Assembly (NCBI GenBank): GCA_913055645.1
Contig: CAJXLC010000011.1
Span: 1 to 52,818 of the forward strand
Direction of reading: 5' to 3'
Source: an uncultured Pseudomonadota bacterium
Lineage (GTDB): Bacteria; Pseudomonadota; Zetaproteobacteria; Mariprofundales; Mariprofundaceae
Length of the DNA stretch: 52,818 nt
The position numbers and the translations under genes are program-made. The notes under the pieces are model-generated. The model was not told the DNA's origin, ran no database searches, and saw only the letters and a list, made by a program, of their open reading frames with translations. Of the stretch, positions 45,850 to 52,818 are shown piece by piece. Within the stretch, counting starts at the first letter, position 1. The number at the start of each line of letters is the position of its first letter.

Positions 45850-46445
45850 GCCGCGATTTCTTTATCTAAAAGCTGTAATAGTGCTTCAAAGGAAGTAACA
45901 TGAAAAAATAGGGCTACGCTACCTTTGACATTAAGGTCATGAATTTTAAATATGGTTTCAGCGATTAAAATAGAATCATTTTCTTGATCTCCGATATCCA
46001 GCAGTTTATCAAGATCTCCTTCAATATAGTCGGATACAGAATAATTTAGTGTGGCTTGTAACATGTTGGAAATCGTTCCCATAACACCATTGATGAGAAT
46101 ATTGCCTACCTCGTTGAGGACTCCAATTTTCAACTCATCCATAGCAGGAGAGTCTTCAGGTTCATCAGTGAGGCTCGAGACCAGTTTTGCTGCAGATTCT
46201 TTTGGGAATATAAGTACAGCGTTGCCGTCAAATTCCCCTGAAAATTGCATGTTAACACTTGAAATATCTTGGAAATCTTCAGGAAAATGGTGGCTTATAC
46301 GTTCTTTTTGTATAAGACAAACTTTAGGCACGTGCAATTGTATATGATGATTAATCATACTATTTAGAGATGCAGCAGCGCGCCCTATACCGATATTAAC
46401 GAATTCTGTTAGGATATCTATTTGTTCAATTGTTAATGTTATCAT
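45846..46445 (-). CDS. CheC-like (CheC/CheX/FliY family) phosphatase
   Basis: This 199-aa protein has both active-site-type helices of the CheC family: DILTEFVNIGIGRAAASLNS (E14 and N17) and DELKIGVLNEVGNILINGVM (E112 and N115). CheC proteins dephosphorylate CheY-P, so it probably resets the receiver encoded just upstream or the receiver of the hybrid kinase. No chemotaxis or flagellar genes are nearby. It starts four bases after the receiver gene's stop and overlaps the kinase start (ATGA). The fold assignment is good; the target is inferred from gene order. Confidence 0.88.
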   Translation of the reverse strand: MITLTIEQIDILTEFVNIGIGRAAASLNSMINHHIQLHVPKVCLIQKERISHHFPEDFQDISSVNMQFSGEFDGNAVLIFPKESAAKLVSSLTDEPEDSPAMDELKIGVLNEVGNILINGVMGTISNMLQATLNYSVSDYIEGDLDKLLDIGDQENDSILIAETIFKIHDLNVKGSVALFFHVTSFEALLQLLDKEIAA

Positions 46446-46449
46446 AATG

Positions 46450-46809
46450 TTACCTTATAAGCGCATATTCAAGGGCTGCTAAGAGTTCATCTTGTTTGGG
46501 TGGTTTATTTAAATAAGCAAGGGCTCCCAACTGCATGCAGCGTTCTGTCACGCCTTCTTGAATATCTGCTGTTAGAACAATGACTGGAATATTGATGTTT
46601 TTTTCTTGGATGCTTTCGAGTACCTCAAAACCATCCATTTCAGGCATGACCAAATCAAGAAAGATAACATCAGGAGACTTGCTTTTGATGATTTGCATGC
46701 ATTCTAAACCATTAGAGGCTTCTAAAATTTCATGTATGTCGGAATTTAGAATTTTACATGTACGGTTGCGTAAAAATTTGGAATCATCAGTAACTAAAAT
46801 CTTTGCCAT
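46450..46809 (-). CDS. Single-domain CheY-like response regulator
   Basis: This 119-aa stand-alone receiver has an acid pocket D8-D9 (KILVTDDSKFLRN), phospho-acceptor D52 (VIFLDLVMPEMDGFEVL), switch Thr in VIVLTADIQ and Lys in LAYLNKPPKQDEL. There is no output domain, so it acts by protein contact. The start MAKILVTDD at 46809 has a strong AAGGAG site seven bases upstream; the longer frame to 46836 contains that site and is rejected. It is first of the receiver, CheC-like, hybrid-kinase set. Confidence 0.93.
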   Translation of the reverse strand: MAKILVTDDSKFLRNRTCKILNSDIHEILEASNGLECMQIIKSKSPDVIFLDLVMPEMDGFEVLESIQEKNINIPVIVLTADIQEGVTERCMQLGALAYLNKPPKQDELLAALEYALIR

Positions 46810-46851
46810 AGTTTCTCCTTGCTGCATGGGAATCAAGCAAGAATAAAGCCA

Positions 46852-48303
46852 TTATTTAACAGTTTTTATGATGCTTCCATTTTTGGGTGTTTGTTTTAGT
46901 CCCATACCATTGAGTGCAGCAATACGATCTGCAGTGAAACGACCGAGTATTTGATGAGACTGGCGTGCCAGTGATAACCAAGAATCGCCTTTTTTCCATA
47001 TATGTAGGGCAATACGAGGAATGCCACCAGATTTTTTCTCATCATAAGGTTGCAACGAATTTCGGATGGCTTTGAAGTCATCCTCGTACTGAGCAATATC
47101 TGTGCGTGGTGCCCACATAAAGAGCAGGAATGCTTGTGAGTCTTTAAGCCATACCGTGGCATCAATATAAGCCTTGCTTACGTGTGGCGCACTGGCTTTT
47201 ATGCGTGCATGGGCAGACGGGTAACCCAATACGTTGCCTGATGTAAGCCCTTCAATGTGACGCTTGGGAAAGATGCTTTTTAGTACTTCTGCAGCAGTGC
47301 GGCGCTTACTTAAAGATTTGATGGAAAGCTCGAAATAGACCTTTTTTTGACGGATGCGAGCGGTGACAGCTTGTGGCGTGTTTTTAATTACCCAACGTTT
47401 GGGAAATTTAAGTTGTAAATTCAAGTCTGGGTGTAAAAAACGCTGTCCAACAACAGCACCTTGTTCGGGGTTATCTGCATAAGGATAACCATTCACTGCT
47501 GCTAACATGCGTTGGTGATTGATTAAACCTTCATTGCCTGATGTACGAGCTTGTTGGCTTGCAAGTGCAATGCGCTTTTTGGTTTCTGGATGACTGGCAA
47601 AGGCACCGTGATACTCATTCACTTTATCACCAACATCTTTTTTCTCTTTTTTATCAATATCTTCTAAGCGTTTAAGTGTTGCCAATAGTTGTATGACCGC
47701 AGCTGGGTCATAACCTGCTTTGGGAATGTATTTGATAGCCAAATCATCGGCTTGCAACTCTTGCTTGCGACCATAACCACTGATAAAAGAGGCTGCCAAA
47801 AGATTGGTAAAGTTGGATGTACCAGTTGGCATAGGTACAAAAATTGAAGTGATAGTCATACCCAGTTGATAGCCTTGGATTTGGGTATAACGCTGCACAG
47901 CATGACGGGCGGTAACATGTCCAATTTCATGCCCTAGCACAGCCGCTAATTCAGCTTCGCTATTTAAATGATTTAAAAGTCCTCTATGAATATAGATGTG
48001 TCCACCAGGCAGGGCAAAGGCATTGATGGTGGCATTATCGACGACTCTAAAGTGATAAAAAAGTTCAGGTCGATCAGCAACTTTGGCAACACGTTGTCCC
48101 ACTTCATTCACAAACACTGCAAGGGGGTCTTTTTCATCCAGTAATGGAAGTTGTTGATTGTATTGGGCTGCTAGTTTTAGTCCCAATGCCAGCTCAGCCT
48201 TTTCTGACATCAAAACAAAGTCTTTGTTTTTACTTGCAGGGTTGGTTGCACAACTGGAGATGAGTGTGGCAAAGATGAGAAATAAGATGTGTTTTATAGA
48301 CAT
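46852..48303 (-). CDS. M48-family zinc metalloprotease lipoprotein
   Basis: This 483-aa protein begins with a lipoprotein signal (FLIFATLISSCATNP, Cys18 as lipid site). The M48 domain (about residues 30-260) has INAFALPGGHIYIHRGLLNH and the zinc motif VLGHEIGHVTARHAVQRY with third ligand in FISGYGRKQELQADDLAIKY. The C-terminal region includes an IALHIWKKGDSWLSLARQSH segment resembling a LysM-like repeat. It probably works on outer-membrane proteins in the periplasm, as BepA does, but lacks BepA's TPR domain. It overlaps the nuclease gene by one base (TAATG) in the pyrD-nuclease-M48 operon. Confidence 0.92.
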   Translation of the reverse strand: MSIKHILFLIFATLISSCATNPASKNKDFVLMSEKAELALGLKLAAQYNQQLPLLDEKDPLAVFVNEVGQRVAKVADRPELFYHFRVVDNATINAFALPGGHIYIHRGLLNHLNSEAELAAVLGHEIGHVTARHAVQRYTQIQGYQLGMTITSIFVPMPTGTSNFTNLLAASFISGYGRKQELQADDLAIKYIPKAGYDPAAVIQLLATLKRLEDIDKKEKKDVGDKVNEYHGAFASHPETKKRIALASQQARTSGNEGLINHQRMLAAVNGYPYADNPEQGAVVGQRFLHPDLNLQLKFPKRWVIKNTPQAVTARIRQKKVYFELSIKSLSKRRTAAEVLKSIFPKRHIEGLTSGNVLGYPSAHARIKASAPHVSKAYIDATVWLKDSQAFLLFMWAPRTDIAQYEDDFKAIRNSLQPYDEKKSGGIPRIALHIWKKGDSWLSLARQSHQILGRFTADRIAALNGMGLKQTPKNGSIIKTVK

Positions 48304-49049
48304 TATTGCAGCTCCAAATCAGTAGGAGAATATAGTGCTAAGAAAAACTTATTTTTGCTAGATATGCGAATTTTTCCACGCACAGTGATTTTTTGATTTA
48401 CTTTAACATTTGGTGGTTGTTGAAATAGTTTTCTGCGCGATTTTGGAATACTTATATATAATTTTCCAAGCTTAAACTGCCAACCTTTTTTATCGGTAAT
48501 CTTTTCAACTTTACCTTGCACAACGTGAAATTGCCCAATGTTTTTCTCTGACACTTTCCGAGCCTTCAATAGCCTGAAACGTGATGTGTTCCAAATACCC
48601 AGCTTTTGAGTGCGAGCAATACGCTCTTTTCTCAATAGTTTTCTTGTCCAACGAACATTGGGTTCAAAGGTATAGACATGGGCATAGCCTTGTTGCACAA
48701 GCCAGCCATTCACCCATAAACCATTACGCATCCAGACTTGTGCGAGTGTACGTTTGTAACGATCTTTCTTTTCTTTATCAAAGCGTAGGCGTACTTGTTT
48801 GCCAAGAATAAGTTTTGTTAGAGCCTCTTTGGCTTTGTTACCGCCGATTTGTGCCGGTGCATCCCTATGGAGGATTTCAGGGGTATTGAGTCCGAGGAAA
48901 CGTATTTTCTCACCCTGACGTGTTTTGAATGTGTCGCCATCATAAACCTTAGCAACAGTTACCCAACGTTCCTCTCCAATCAAAGATAGTGTGCCTGCCG
49001 ATGCGAAGCTTGGCAGGCAGAGTATAGAAAGCAGCGTGAGTGCTTTCAT
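48303..49049 (-). CDS. Exported staphylococcal-nuclease-like (SNase) protein
   Basis: This 248-aa protein has a signal peptide (MKALTLLSILCLPSFASA) followed by an SNase OB-fold (residues about 28-150). The catalytic pattern is complete: VYDGDTFKTRQGEKIRFLGL, N-T-P-E, and DRYKRTLAQVWM correspond to the Asp, Arg, Glu and second Arg of staphylococcal nuclease. A C-terminal extension (about 165-248; VVQGKVEKITDKKGWQFKLG) looks like a second OB-like domain. It probably degrades DNA or RNA in the periplasm or outside the cell. It sits 17 bp after pyrD and overlaps the M48 gene. Confidence 0.9.
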   Translation of the reverse strand: MKALTLLSILCLPSFASAGTLSLIGEERWVTVAKVYDGDTFKTRQGEKIRFLGLNTPEILHRDAPAQIGGNKAKEALTKLILGKQVRLRFDKEKKDRYKRTLAQVWMRNGLWVNGWLVQQGYAHVYTFEPNVRWTRKLLRKERIARTQKLGIWNTSRFRLLKARKVSEKNIGQFHVVQGKVEKITDKKGWQFKLGKLYISIPKSRRKLFQQPPNVKVNQKITVRGKIRISSKNKFFLALYSPTDLELQ

Positions 49050-49066
49050 ATATACTTTAAAATAAG

Positions 49067-50008
49067 CTATGATTGTAGGCTTCCTACAAGTTCATGGTAG
49101 GCACTCATGCCGTGACGTGTGAGATAATTACGTAAATCATCGCAGACCTTGCCGCAAATAAGCGGATCGTAAAATAGCCCTGTACCAAGCCCAAGTGCAT
49201 CAGCGCCTGTGATGGCAAACTCAATGGCATCATTGCCTGTGGTCAGACCACCTTGTCCCAAGATGGGGATGTTATGTTTGGCAGAAATAGCACGGGTTTG
49301 GTGAATTTTCCATAGTGCGACAGGCTTAATGGCTGGGCCTGATAGTCCGCCAGAGGTATTGCCTATGATGGGCGCGCGCTTTTCAATATCCACAGCCATA
49401 CCGACCAATGTATTAATCACTGAAAGTCCATCTGTACCTGCTTCAATAACCATACGCGCAGTTTCTGCAATATCAGCATTGTTGGGAGATAATTTGGTAA
49501 TCAAAGGTTTGCTAGTCATAGGACGCATGGCGGCGACCACTTTCGCTGCCATTTCAGGGTTATTACCAAAATGCACACCGCCTTCTTTGACATTGGGGCA
49601 AGAAATATTGATTTCAATAGCAGTGACAGGTGAATCATCATACATCGCCGCCACTTCGGCATAATCTTCCAGAGAAGAGCCATTGGCATTTGCCCAAAAT
49701 TGGGTTTCGTGATGGGGAAGTTTGGGAAGAATTTCATCAATCACATAACGTGTGCCAGGATTTTGCAGACCAATGGCATTAAGCATACCAGAAGGTGTTT
49801 CATAAACGCGATGTGGAGCGTTACCCATGCGTGGTTCAACCGTTGTGCCCTTGAGAATAACAGCACCAACATCTTTGTTTGAGAAACCTTCTATGCGAGT
49901 GTATTCCTCACCAAATCCTATACAACCTGAGAGTAGCACCAAGGGCGTTTGTAATTTTAATCCTGCAAAAGAGGTGGAAATATCTGGGGAAGTTGATTCA
50001 ACAGTCAT
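49067..50008 (-). CDS. pyrD: Dihydroorotate dehydrogenase, class 1B-like catalytic subunit
   Basis: This 313-aa FMN enzyme oxidises dihydroorotate to orotate in pyrimidine synthesis. It has a class 1 catalytic Cys in INISCPNVKEGGVHFGNN. Other motifs are LKLQTPLVLLSGCIGFGEEY, KGTTVEPRMGNAPHRV, MLNAIGLQNPGT, NTSGGLSGPAIKPVAL and ILGQGGLTTGNDAIEF. A soluble class 1B enzyme normally works with an iron-sulfur/FAD subunit (PyrK), which is not in the window. It leads the pyrD-nuclease-M48 operon and is divergent from the SYLF gene. Confidence 0.95.
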   Translation of the reverse strand: MTVESTSPDISTSFAGLKLQTPLVLLSGCIGFGEEYTRIEGFSNKDVGAVILKGTTVEPRMGNAPHRVYETPSGMLNAIGLQNPGTRYVIDEILPKLPHHETQFWANANGSSLEDYAEVAAMYDDSPVTAIEINISCPNVKEGGVHFGNNPEMAAKVVAAMRPMTSKPLITKLSPNNADIAETARMVIEAGTDGLSVINTLVGMAVDIEKRAPIIGNTSGGLSGPAIKPVALWKIHQTRAISAKHNIPILGQGGLTTGNDAIEFAITGADALGLGTGLFYDPLICGKVCDDLRNYLTRHGMSAYHELVGSLQS

Positions 50009-50085
50009 GCGGCAAGCATAGCGTTTTTAATCTTGAAACACACATGCCTTATTTATGGTCTAAAGTAACGGGTATGGAGATTACT

Positions 50086-50775
50086 ATGAAAAATATATAT
50101 TCGATGATGTGTTTGATGTTGATATGCGTGCTGTTTCCTCTTCAAGGTTTTGCTGGTGATAAGCTTAAGGCGCAGAATAAAGTAAGTGAAGCACGTGATG
50201 TTATTGTAGATATTATGAGTAAACCTGATGAAGGTATTCCGCCAAAGTTGTTGCGTAAGGTCGCTGCAGTAGCAATTTTTCCAGATGTTGTGAAAGCGGG
50301 GTTTGTATTGGGTGGAAAATATGGGCGAGGTGTGATTCTTAAACATAACCCCAAGCGTAATACATGGTCAGCACCTGCTTTTTATTCTATTGGTGCTGCA
50401 TCCATAGGCTGGCAAATTGGAGCGCAATCAACGGATTTGATACTTTTAATTCGTAGTAAACGTGGTTTGAAATCGCTGATGAATAGTGAGTTCACCTTGG
50501 GTGCTGATGCTGCTGTTGCGGCAGGCCCTGTTGGTCGTAGGGCAGAGGCTTCAACCGATGCTAGTTTGAAAGCAGAAATTTTATCGTACTCACGGAGTCG
50601 CGGTTTATTTGCAGGTGTTTCGTTAGAAGGGGCAAAAATCAATGTTTTGGAAGCATATAACCATGCATATTATGGTAAAAAACTAAGCCCTAGCGATATT
50701 TTATTGCGACATAAGTCGCTTGCTCCGAAATCAGGCGTTCGTTTGATTCATACCCTAACAAAAGCAGCAAAATAG
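50086..50775 (+). CDS. Exported SYLF/YSC84-domain lipid-binding protein
   Basis: This 229-aa protein has a signal peptide (residues 1-23, MMCLMLICVLFPLQGFA) followed by a SYLF (DUF500) domain: KLLRKVAAVAIFPDVVKAGF, VLGGKYGRGVIL, WSAPAFYSIGAASIGWQIGA, and ILSYSRSRGLFAGVSLEGAK. Eukaryotic homologues bind phosphoinositides; bacterial ones are periplasmic with unclear roles. The start MKNIYSMM at 50086 has GGAG eight bases upstream; the frame extending to 49879 runs into the pyrD gene and is rejected. It is transcribed alone, convergent with the Tim44-like gene. Confidence 0.9.
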   Translation: MKNIYSMMCLMLICVLFPLQGFAGDKLKAQNKVSEARDVIVDIMSKPDEGIPPKLLRKVAAVAIFPDVVKAGFVLGGKYGRGVILKHNPKRNTWSAPAFYSIGAASIGWQIGAQSTDLILLIRSKRGLKSLMNSEFTLGADAAVAAGPVGRRAEASTDASLKAEILSYSRSRGLFAGVSLEGAKINVLEAYNHAYYGKKLSPSDILLRHKSLAPKSGVRLIHTLTKAAK

Positions 50776-50821
50776 CTTAATGTTTGAAGTGAAATTGATG
50801 CAAGAATAACGCGTTGATTTA

Positions 50822-51685
50822 TCACTCGGCTTGTTGAATGCCTGCCAGATACCATGTTGGATTATCGCTTTTGGGCGAATGACGGAAAATCCAAGTTTCA
50901 TGCATTTCATGGGCTGGTGAAGTAATATTTTCAGCTTCATCATTCAGGGTTTCTTCCTTGAGCATGGCATGGAATGCAATGGCAGCCCATTCATCATCAG
51001 ATTCAATCCAGCTATCAATCATGCTTGCTTCAAGCATGGCGACTTCAGTACGCGTTTGAACTTTACCCAATGCTTGCATATCAGACTCAATTTTATCTGC
51101 CACTTCCTTTGTACAAAAAGAATGAATGTCTTGCATGTCTTTTTTATCCCATGCTGTTTGCATGCGTATAAAAATATTTTTGGCAGCAGGGATGAAGTGT
51201 GCCTCATCAATATCTGGGCGTAACATGTGATCAGAAATTTGTGGTGAGGTCTCTGAAGATGTAAATAAATCGGGCTGCGTGGGTGTATTTTGTTGTTGAC
51301 CAGCGTAGGCATAAGGCTCTGTACTAGCTTGTGTGTTACGGCGCATAAACCAAAGAAATCCAAAGATGATGGCACCAATAACAAAAATATCGAAGAAATT
51401 AATGCCTTCAAATGCACCACCGAAGAACATCGCTCCCAAAAGACCACCAAGTGCCAAACCGCCAAGCATGCCCATCATGCCACCACGAGCTCGTGTTGCT
51501 GTACCTTGTTTGTTTGGTGCAGTTTTTTTCTGTTGAGACATGCGCGGGGTAGGAGCAACACTTCGTTTATGAAAACTTTTACCAAAACTAGAACCCATGC
51601 CAAAACGTTTGGCTTCGGCATCATTTGCACCAGAGATAACCAAACAAAATATAGCTAACATACTAAAAGCCAAAAGTTTTTTCAT
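50822..51685 (-). CDS. Tim44-like domain protein with glycine-rich membrane segment
   Basis: This 287-aa protein has a signal peptide (LAFSMLAIFCLVISGANDAE), a basic linker with KRFGMGSSFGKSFHKRS, and a glycine-rich hydrophobic stretch (residues about 68-112, MLGGLALGGLLGAMFFGGAF then a second helix). A Tim44-like domain follows (about 150-287; AKNIFIRMQTAWDKKDMQDI, MLEASMIDSWIESDDEWAAI, ETWIFRHSPKSDNPTWYLAG). Bacterial members are of unknown function; related domains occur in mitochondrial import motors and in mS45-type proteins. It overlaps the dciA stop by four bases. Confidence 0.88.
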   Translation of the reverse strand: MKKLLAFSMLAIFCLVISGANDAEAKRFGMGSSFGKSFHKRSVAPTPRMSQQKKTAPNKQGTATRARGGMMGMLGGLALGGLLGAMFFGGAFEGINFFDIFVIGAIIFGFLWFMRRNTQASTEPYAYAGQQQNTPTQPDLFTSSETSPQISDHMLRPDIDEAHFIPAAKNIFIRMQTAWDKKDMQDIHSFCTKEVADKIESDMQALGKVQTRTEVAMLEASMIDSWIESDDEWAAIAFHAMLKEETLNDEAENITSPAHEMHETWIFRHSPKSDNPTWYLAGIQQAE

Positions 51686-52182
51686 GATGTTTCTCCAGTG
51701 GTGTAACGTAATTGTGCAAGTCTTGCTTCAAACATAGCATGACGAAGTGGGCGATTTTTGATGCTTTGCAACTCAGATGCAAGCTGTTTCTTTTGTTGCA
51801 AGCTAATGGGTTTGGCTTCGGGCATAGTTTTTTCGGGTTGAATACCAGCTACACCTTGCACACGGGTAAATATTTTGGCGATGCGACCGATACGTGCTTG
51901 CTCGAAACAAGATTTTCGGATGTCATCACGTAGAAAAACAATTTGCTGTGCCATGGTAGAATGACTAACTGCAATAATCAGTGTGCTACTGCCATCAGCA
52001 CTGGGTTTGAGTTCAATAGGCTCGGTGCGTTGTGCTAGCATAGGACCAACAACATGCGGCCATAACCTGCGTAAACGTGATAAACCAACCAGTTGATCCA
52101 AGCGTTCTACGCCCAGAATTTCAGCTAAGTTTTGATGAATGTCAGTGAGTTTTGAACGTGCTCGAACAGCTTTTTTAGCCAT
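51682..52182 (-). CDS. dciA: DciA (DUF721) helicase-loader-like protein
   Basis: This 166-aa protein belongs to the DUF721/DciA family, which loads the replicative helicase DnaB in bacteria lacking DnaC. Visible family features are LRRLWPHVVGPMLAQRTEPI (the W-x-x-V-V-G core), STLIIAVSHSTMAQQIVFLR and IGRIAKIFTRVQGVAG. The C-terminus carries a charged helix (ISLQQKKQLASELQSIKNRP). Its start lies 14 bp after hinT and its stop overlaps the Tim44-like gene. Confidence 0.85.
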   Translation of the reverse strand: MAKKAVRARSKLTDIHQNLAEILGVERLDQLVGLSRLRRLWPHVVGPMLAQRTEPIELKPSADGSSTLIIAVSHSTMAQQIVFLRDDIRKSCFEQARIGRIAKIFTRVQGVAGIQPEKTMPEAKPISLQQKKQLASELQSIKNRPLRHAMFEARLAQLRYTTGETS

Positions 52183-52196
52183 GATTATTTAGCATA

Positions 52197-52526
52197 TTAA
52201 AAGGGAAGTTTCTTGCCACCAAGAATGTGGACATGCAGATGAAAGACTTCCTGACCTCCACCTTCACGGACATTGATGACAATGCGATAACCCGCCTCAA
52301 GTTTAAGCACATCATTGGCAATATGATTTACTTTGCTCATTAAAGTGCCAAGCAAGTCTGGATTTTCAACATCTGCCAAGGTCGGAATATGTATTTTGGG
52401 AATGACCAATACATGGGTGGGTGCTTTGGGATGAATATCGTGAAAAGCGAAGATATCATCATCTTCGTAGACTTTATCCGATGGAATACTGCCATCAATA
52501 ATTTTACAAAACAGACAATCGCTCAT
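52197..52526 (-). CDS. hinT: HIT-family purine nucleoside phosphoramidase, HinT-like
   Basis: This 109-aa histidine-triad protein starts MSDCLFCKIIDGSIPSDKVY and carries the triad HLHVHILGG near its C-terminus, the HinT/Hit1 arrangement. It hydrolyses AMP-lysine-type phosphoramidates in characterised members. The ATG at 52526 is preferred because AGGAG lies seven bases upstream; the ATG at 52532 abuts that site. It leads the hinT-dciA-Tim44-like operon. Confidence 0.92.
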   Translation of the reverse strand: MSDCLFCKIIDGSIPSDKVYEDDDIFAFHDIHPKAPTHVLVIPKIHIPTLADVENPDLLGTLMSKVNHIANDVLKLEAGYRIVINVREGGGQEVFHLHVHILGGKKLPF

Positions 52527-52551
52527 AAACATCTCCTAATAAGTGTGAAGT

Positions 52552-52767
52552 TTAGCTTTGAGATGGTGATTCACCAGCTAAAATGAGAGCTTCTTTCTCA
52601 AACTTTGAGAGCTTCTTTATTTTAATCTCTGCTTTAAGGGCATCAGAATGATTGCCAACCTGTTGTTGATAAACCAATGTAAGTGGCGATTTACCACGTA
52701 GAAACTTCGCACCTTTCCCTGATTTATGTTCCTTAAATCGTCGCTGCACATCGGTAGTGATACGGTA
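52552..52767 (-). pseudogene. 5'-truncated GIY-YIG nuclease (UPF0213 type)
   Basis: The frame encodes the C-terminal two thirds of a small UPF0213 GIY-YIG protein: ITTDVQRRFKEHKSGKGAKF, then LRGKSPLTLVYQQQ and ALKAEIKIKKLSKFEKEALI. The first expected segment (Y-V-Y-L-L-R-C ... Y-T-G) is absent. Upstream of ITTDV only DYR resembles the family, and an in-frame TAA lies at 52777-52779, next to a run of six G (52775-52770). A GTG at 52749 could start a 65-aa product, but the GIY-YIG catalytic strand would be missing. It looks like a broken gene or a sequencing error near the window edge. The remaining bases to 52818 show no gene. Confidence 0.7.
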
Positions 52768-52818
52768 ATCCCCCCATTATTAACATCAGTCAAAAGTAGA
52801 GGGTTGTTAAGCAGCTAA

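Noticed and set aside
49879-50085. N-terminal extension of the SYLF protein
   Set aside because: It overlaps the pyrD start on the other strand and would bury the clear signal peptide that begins at 50086.
1-52818. CRISPR array or complete insertion sequence
   Set aside because: No regularly spaced repeats and no transposase frame were seen on either strand; the only mobility gene is the partial integrase.

Overview
The window is a gene-dense bacterial chromosome segment, moderately AT-rich by eye, with short intergenic gaps and many ATGA or TAATG stop/start overlaps. It is almost entirely housekeeping: ubiquinone hydroxylases, mutL, miaA-hflX, htpG, panBCD and panE, hemA-prfA-prmC, maeB, lepA-lepB-rnc, priA, uvrA, pyrD, dciA. 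The family set (UbiH-type enzymes, DUF4845, DciA, endonuclease-type MutL, glutamyl-tRNA route to heme) points to a Gram-negative proteobacterium. A marine iron-oxidiser-like (zetaproteobacterial) lineage is a guess from gene style and was not tested.

Layout. 1-1000: partial P4-type tyrosine integrase reading out of the left edge next to a tRNA-Leu(CAA), which marks the end of a genomic island lying left of the window. 1117-3596: two tandem UbiH-family FAD monooxygenases. 3639-6783: a small accessory block holding a frameshifted MazG-like gene, a large GIY-YIG / DUF2075 helicase / S24 peptidase-like fusion, a truncated Bro-N-like remnant and a ParD/RelE-type toxin-antitoxin pair. 6795-12968: a likely single operon of isomerase, mutL, a small membrane protein, a Kef-like antiporter, miaA and hflX. 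12965-14223: two small exported proteins bracketed by two direct copies of an intergenic repeat, one copy carrying a nested palindromic insertion. 14338-18880: cNMP/FHA sensor, htpG, hybrid histidine kinase. 19105-21121 (minus): panB-panC-panD with a structured leader. 21336-27365: dual cNMP-domain protein, an MPN-like gene with hemA-prfA-prmC (minus), and an M23 peptidase. 27428-33274: maeB, panE-murU-like-HIT, and a dicarboxylate/amino-acid symporter. 33432-43901: lepA-lepB-DUF4845-rnc-epimerase-priA-uvrA on the plus strand. 43906-46809 (minus): receiver, CheC-like phosphatase and hybrid kinase. 46852-50008 (minus): pyrD, nuclease, M48 peptidase. 50086-52818: SYLF protein (plus); hinT-dciA-Tim44-like operon and a broken GIY-YIG gene (minus).

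The best candidate for an undescribed system is the 3639-6226 module. A nucleotide pyrophosphohydrolase is translationally coupled to a single polypeptide joining a nuclease, a superfamily-1-type helicase and a LexA-like Ser/Lys self-cleavage domain, all with key residues intact. The MazG-like partner is broken by what looks like loss of one copy of an 11-bp tandem repeat. Other notable points are the nested MITE-like insertion, ribosome-binding sites held in hairpins upstream of both panB and panE, and a CheC-like gene in a two-component cluster with no chemotaxis genes nearby. No rRNA, CRISPR array or complete insertion sequence was seen. Start codons were moved from the longest frame where a ribosome-binding site or family alignment demanded it.
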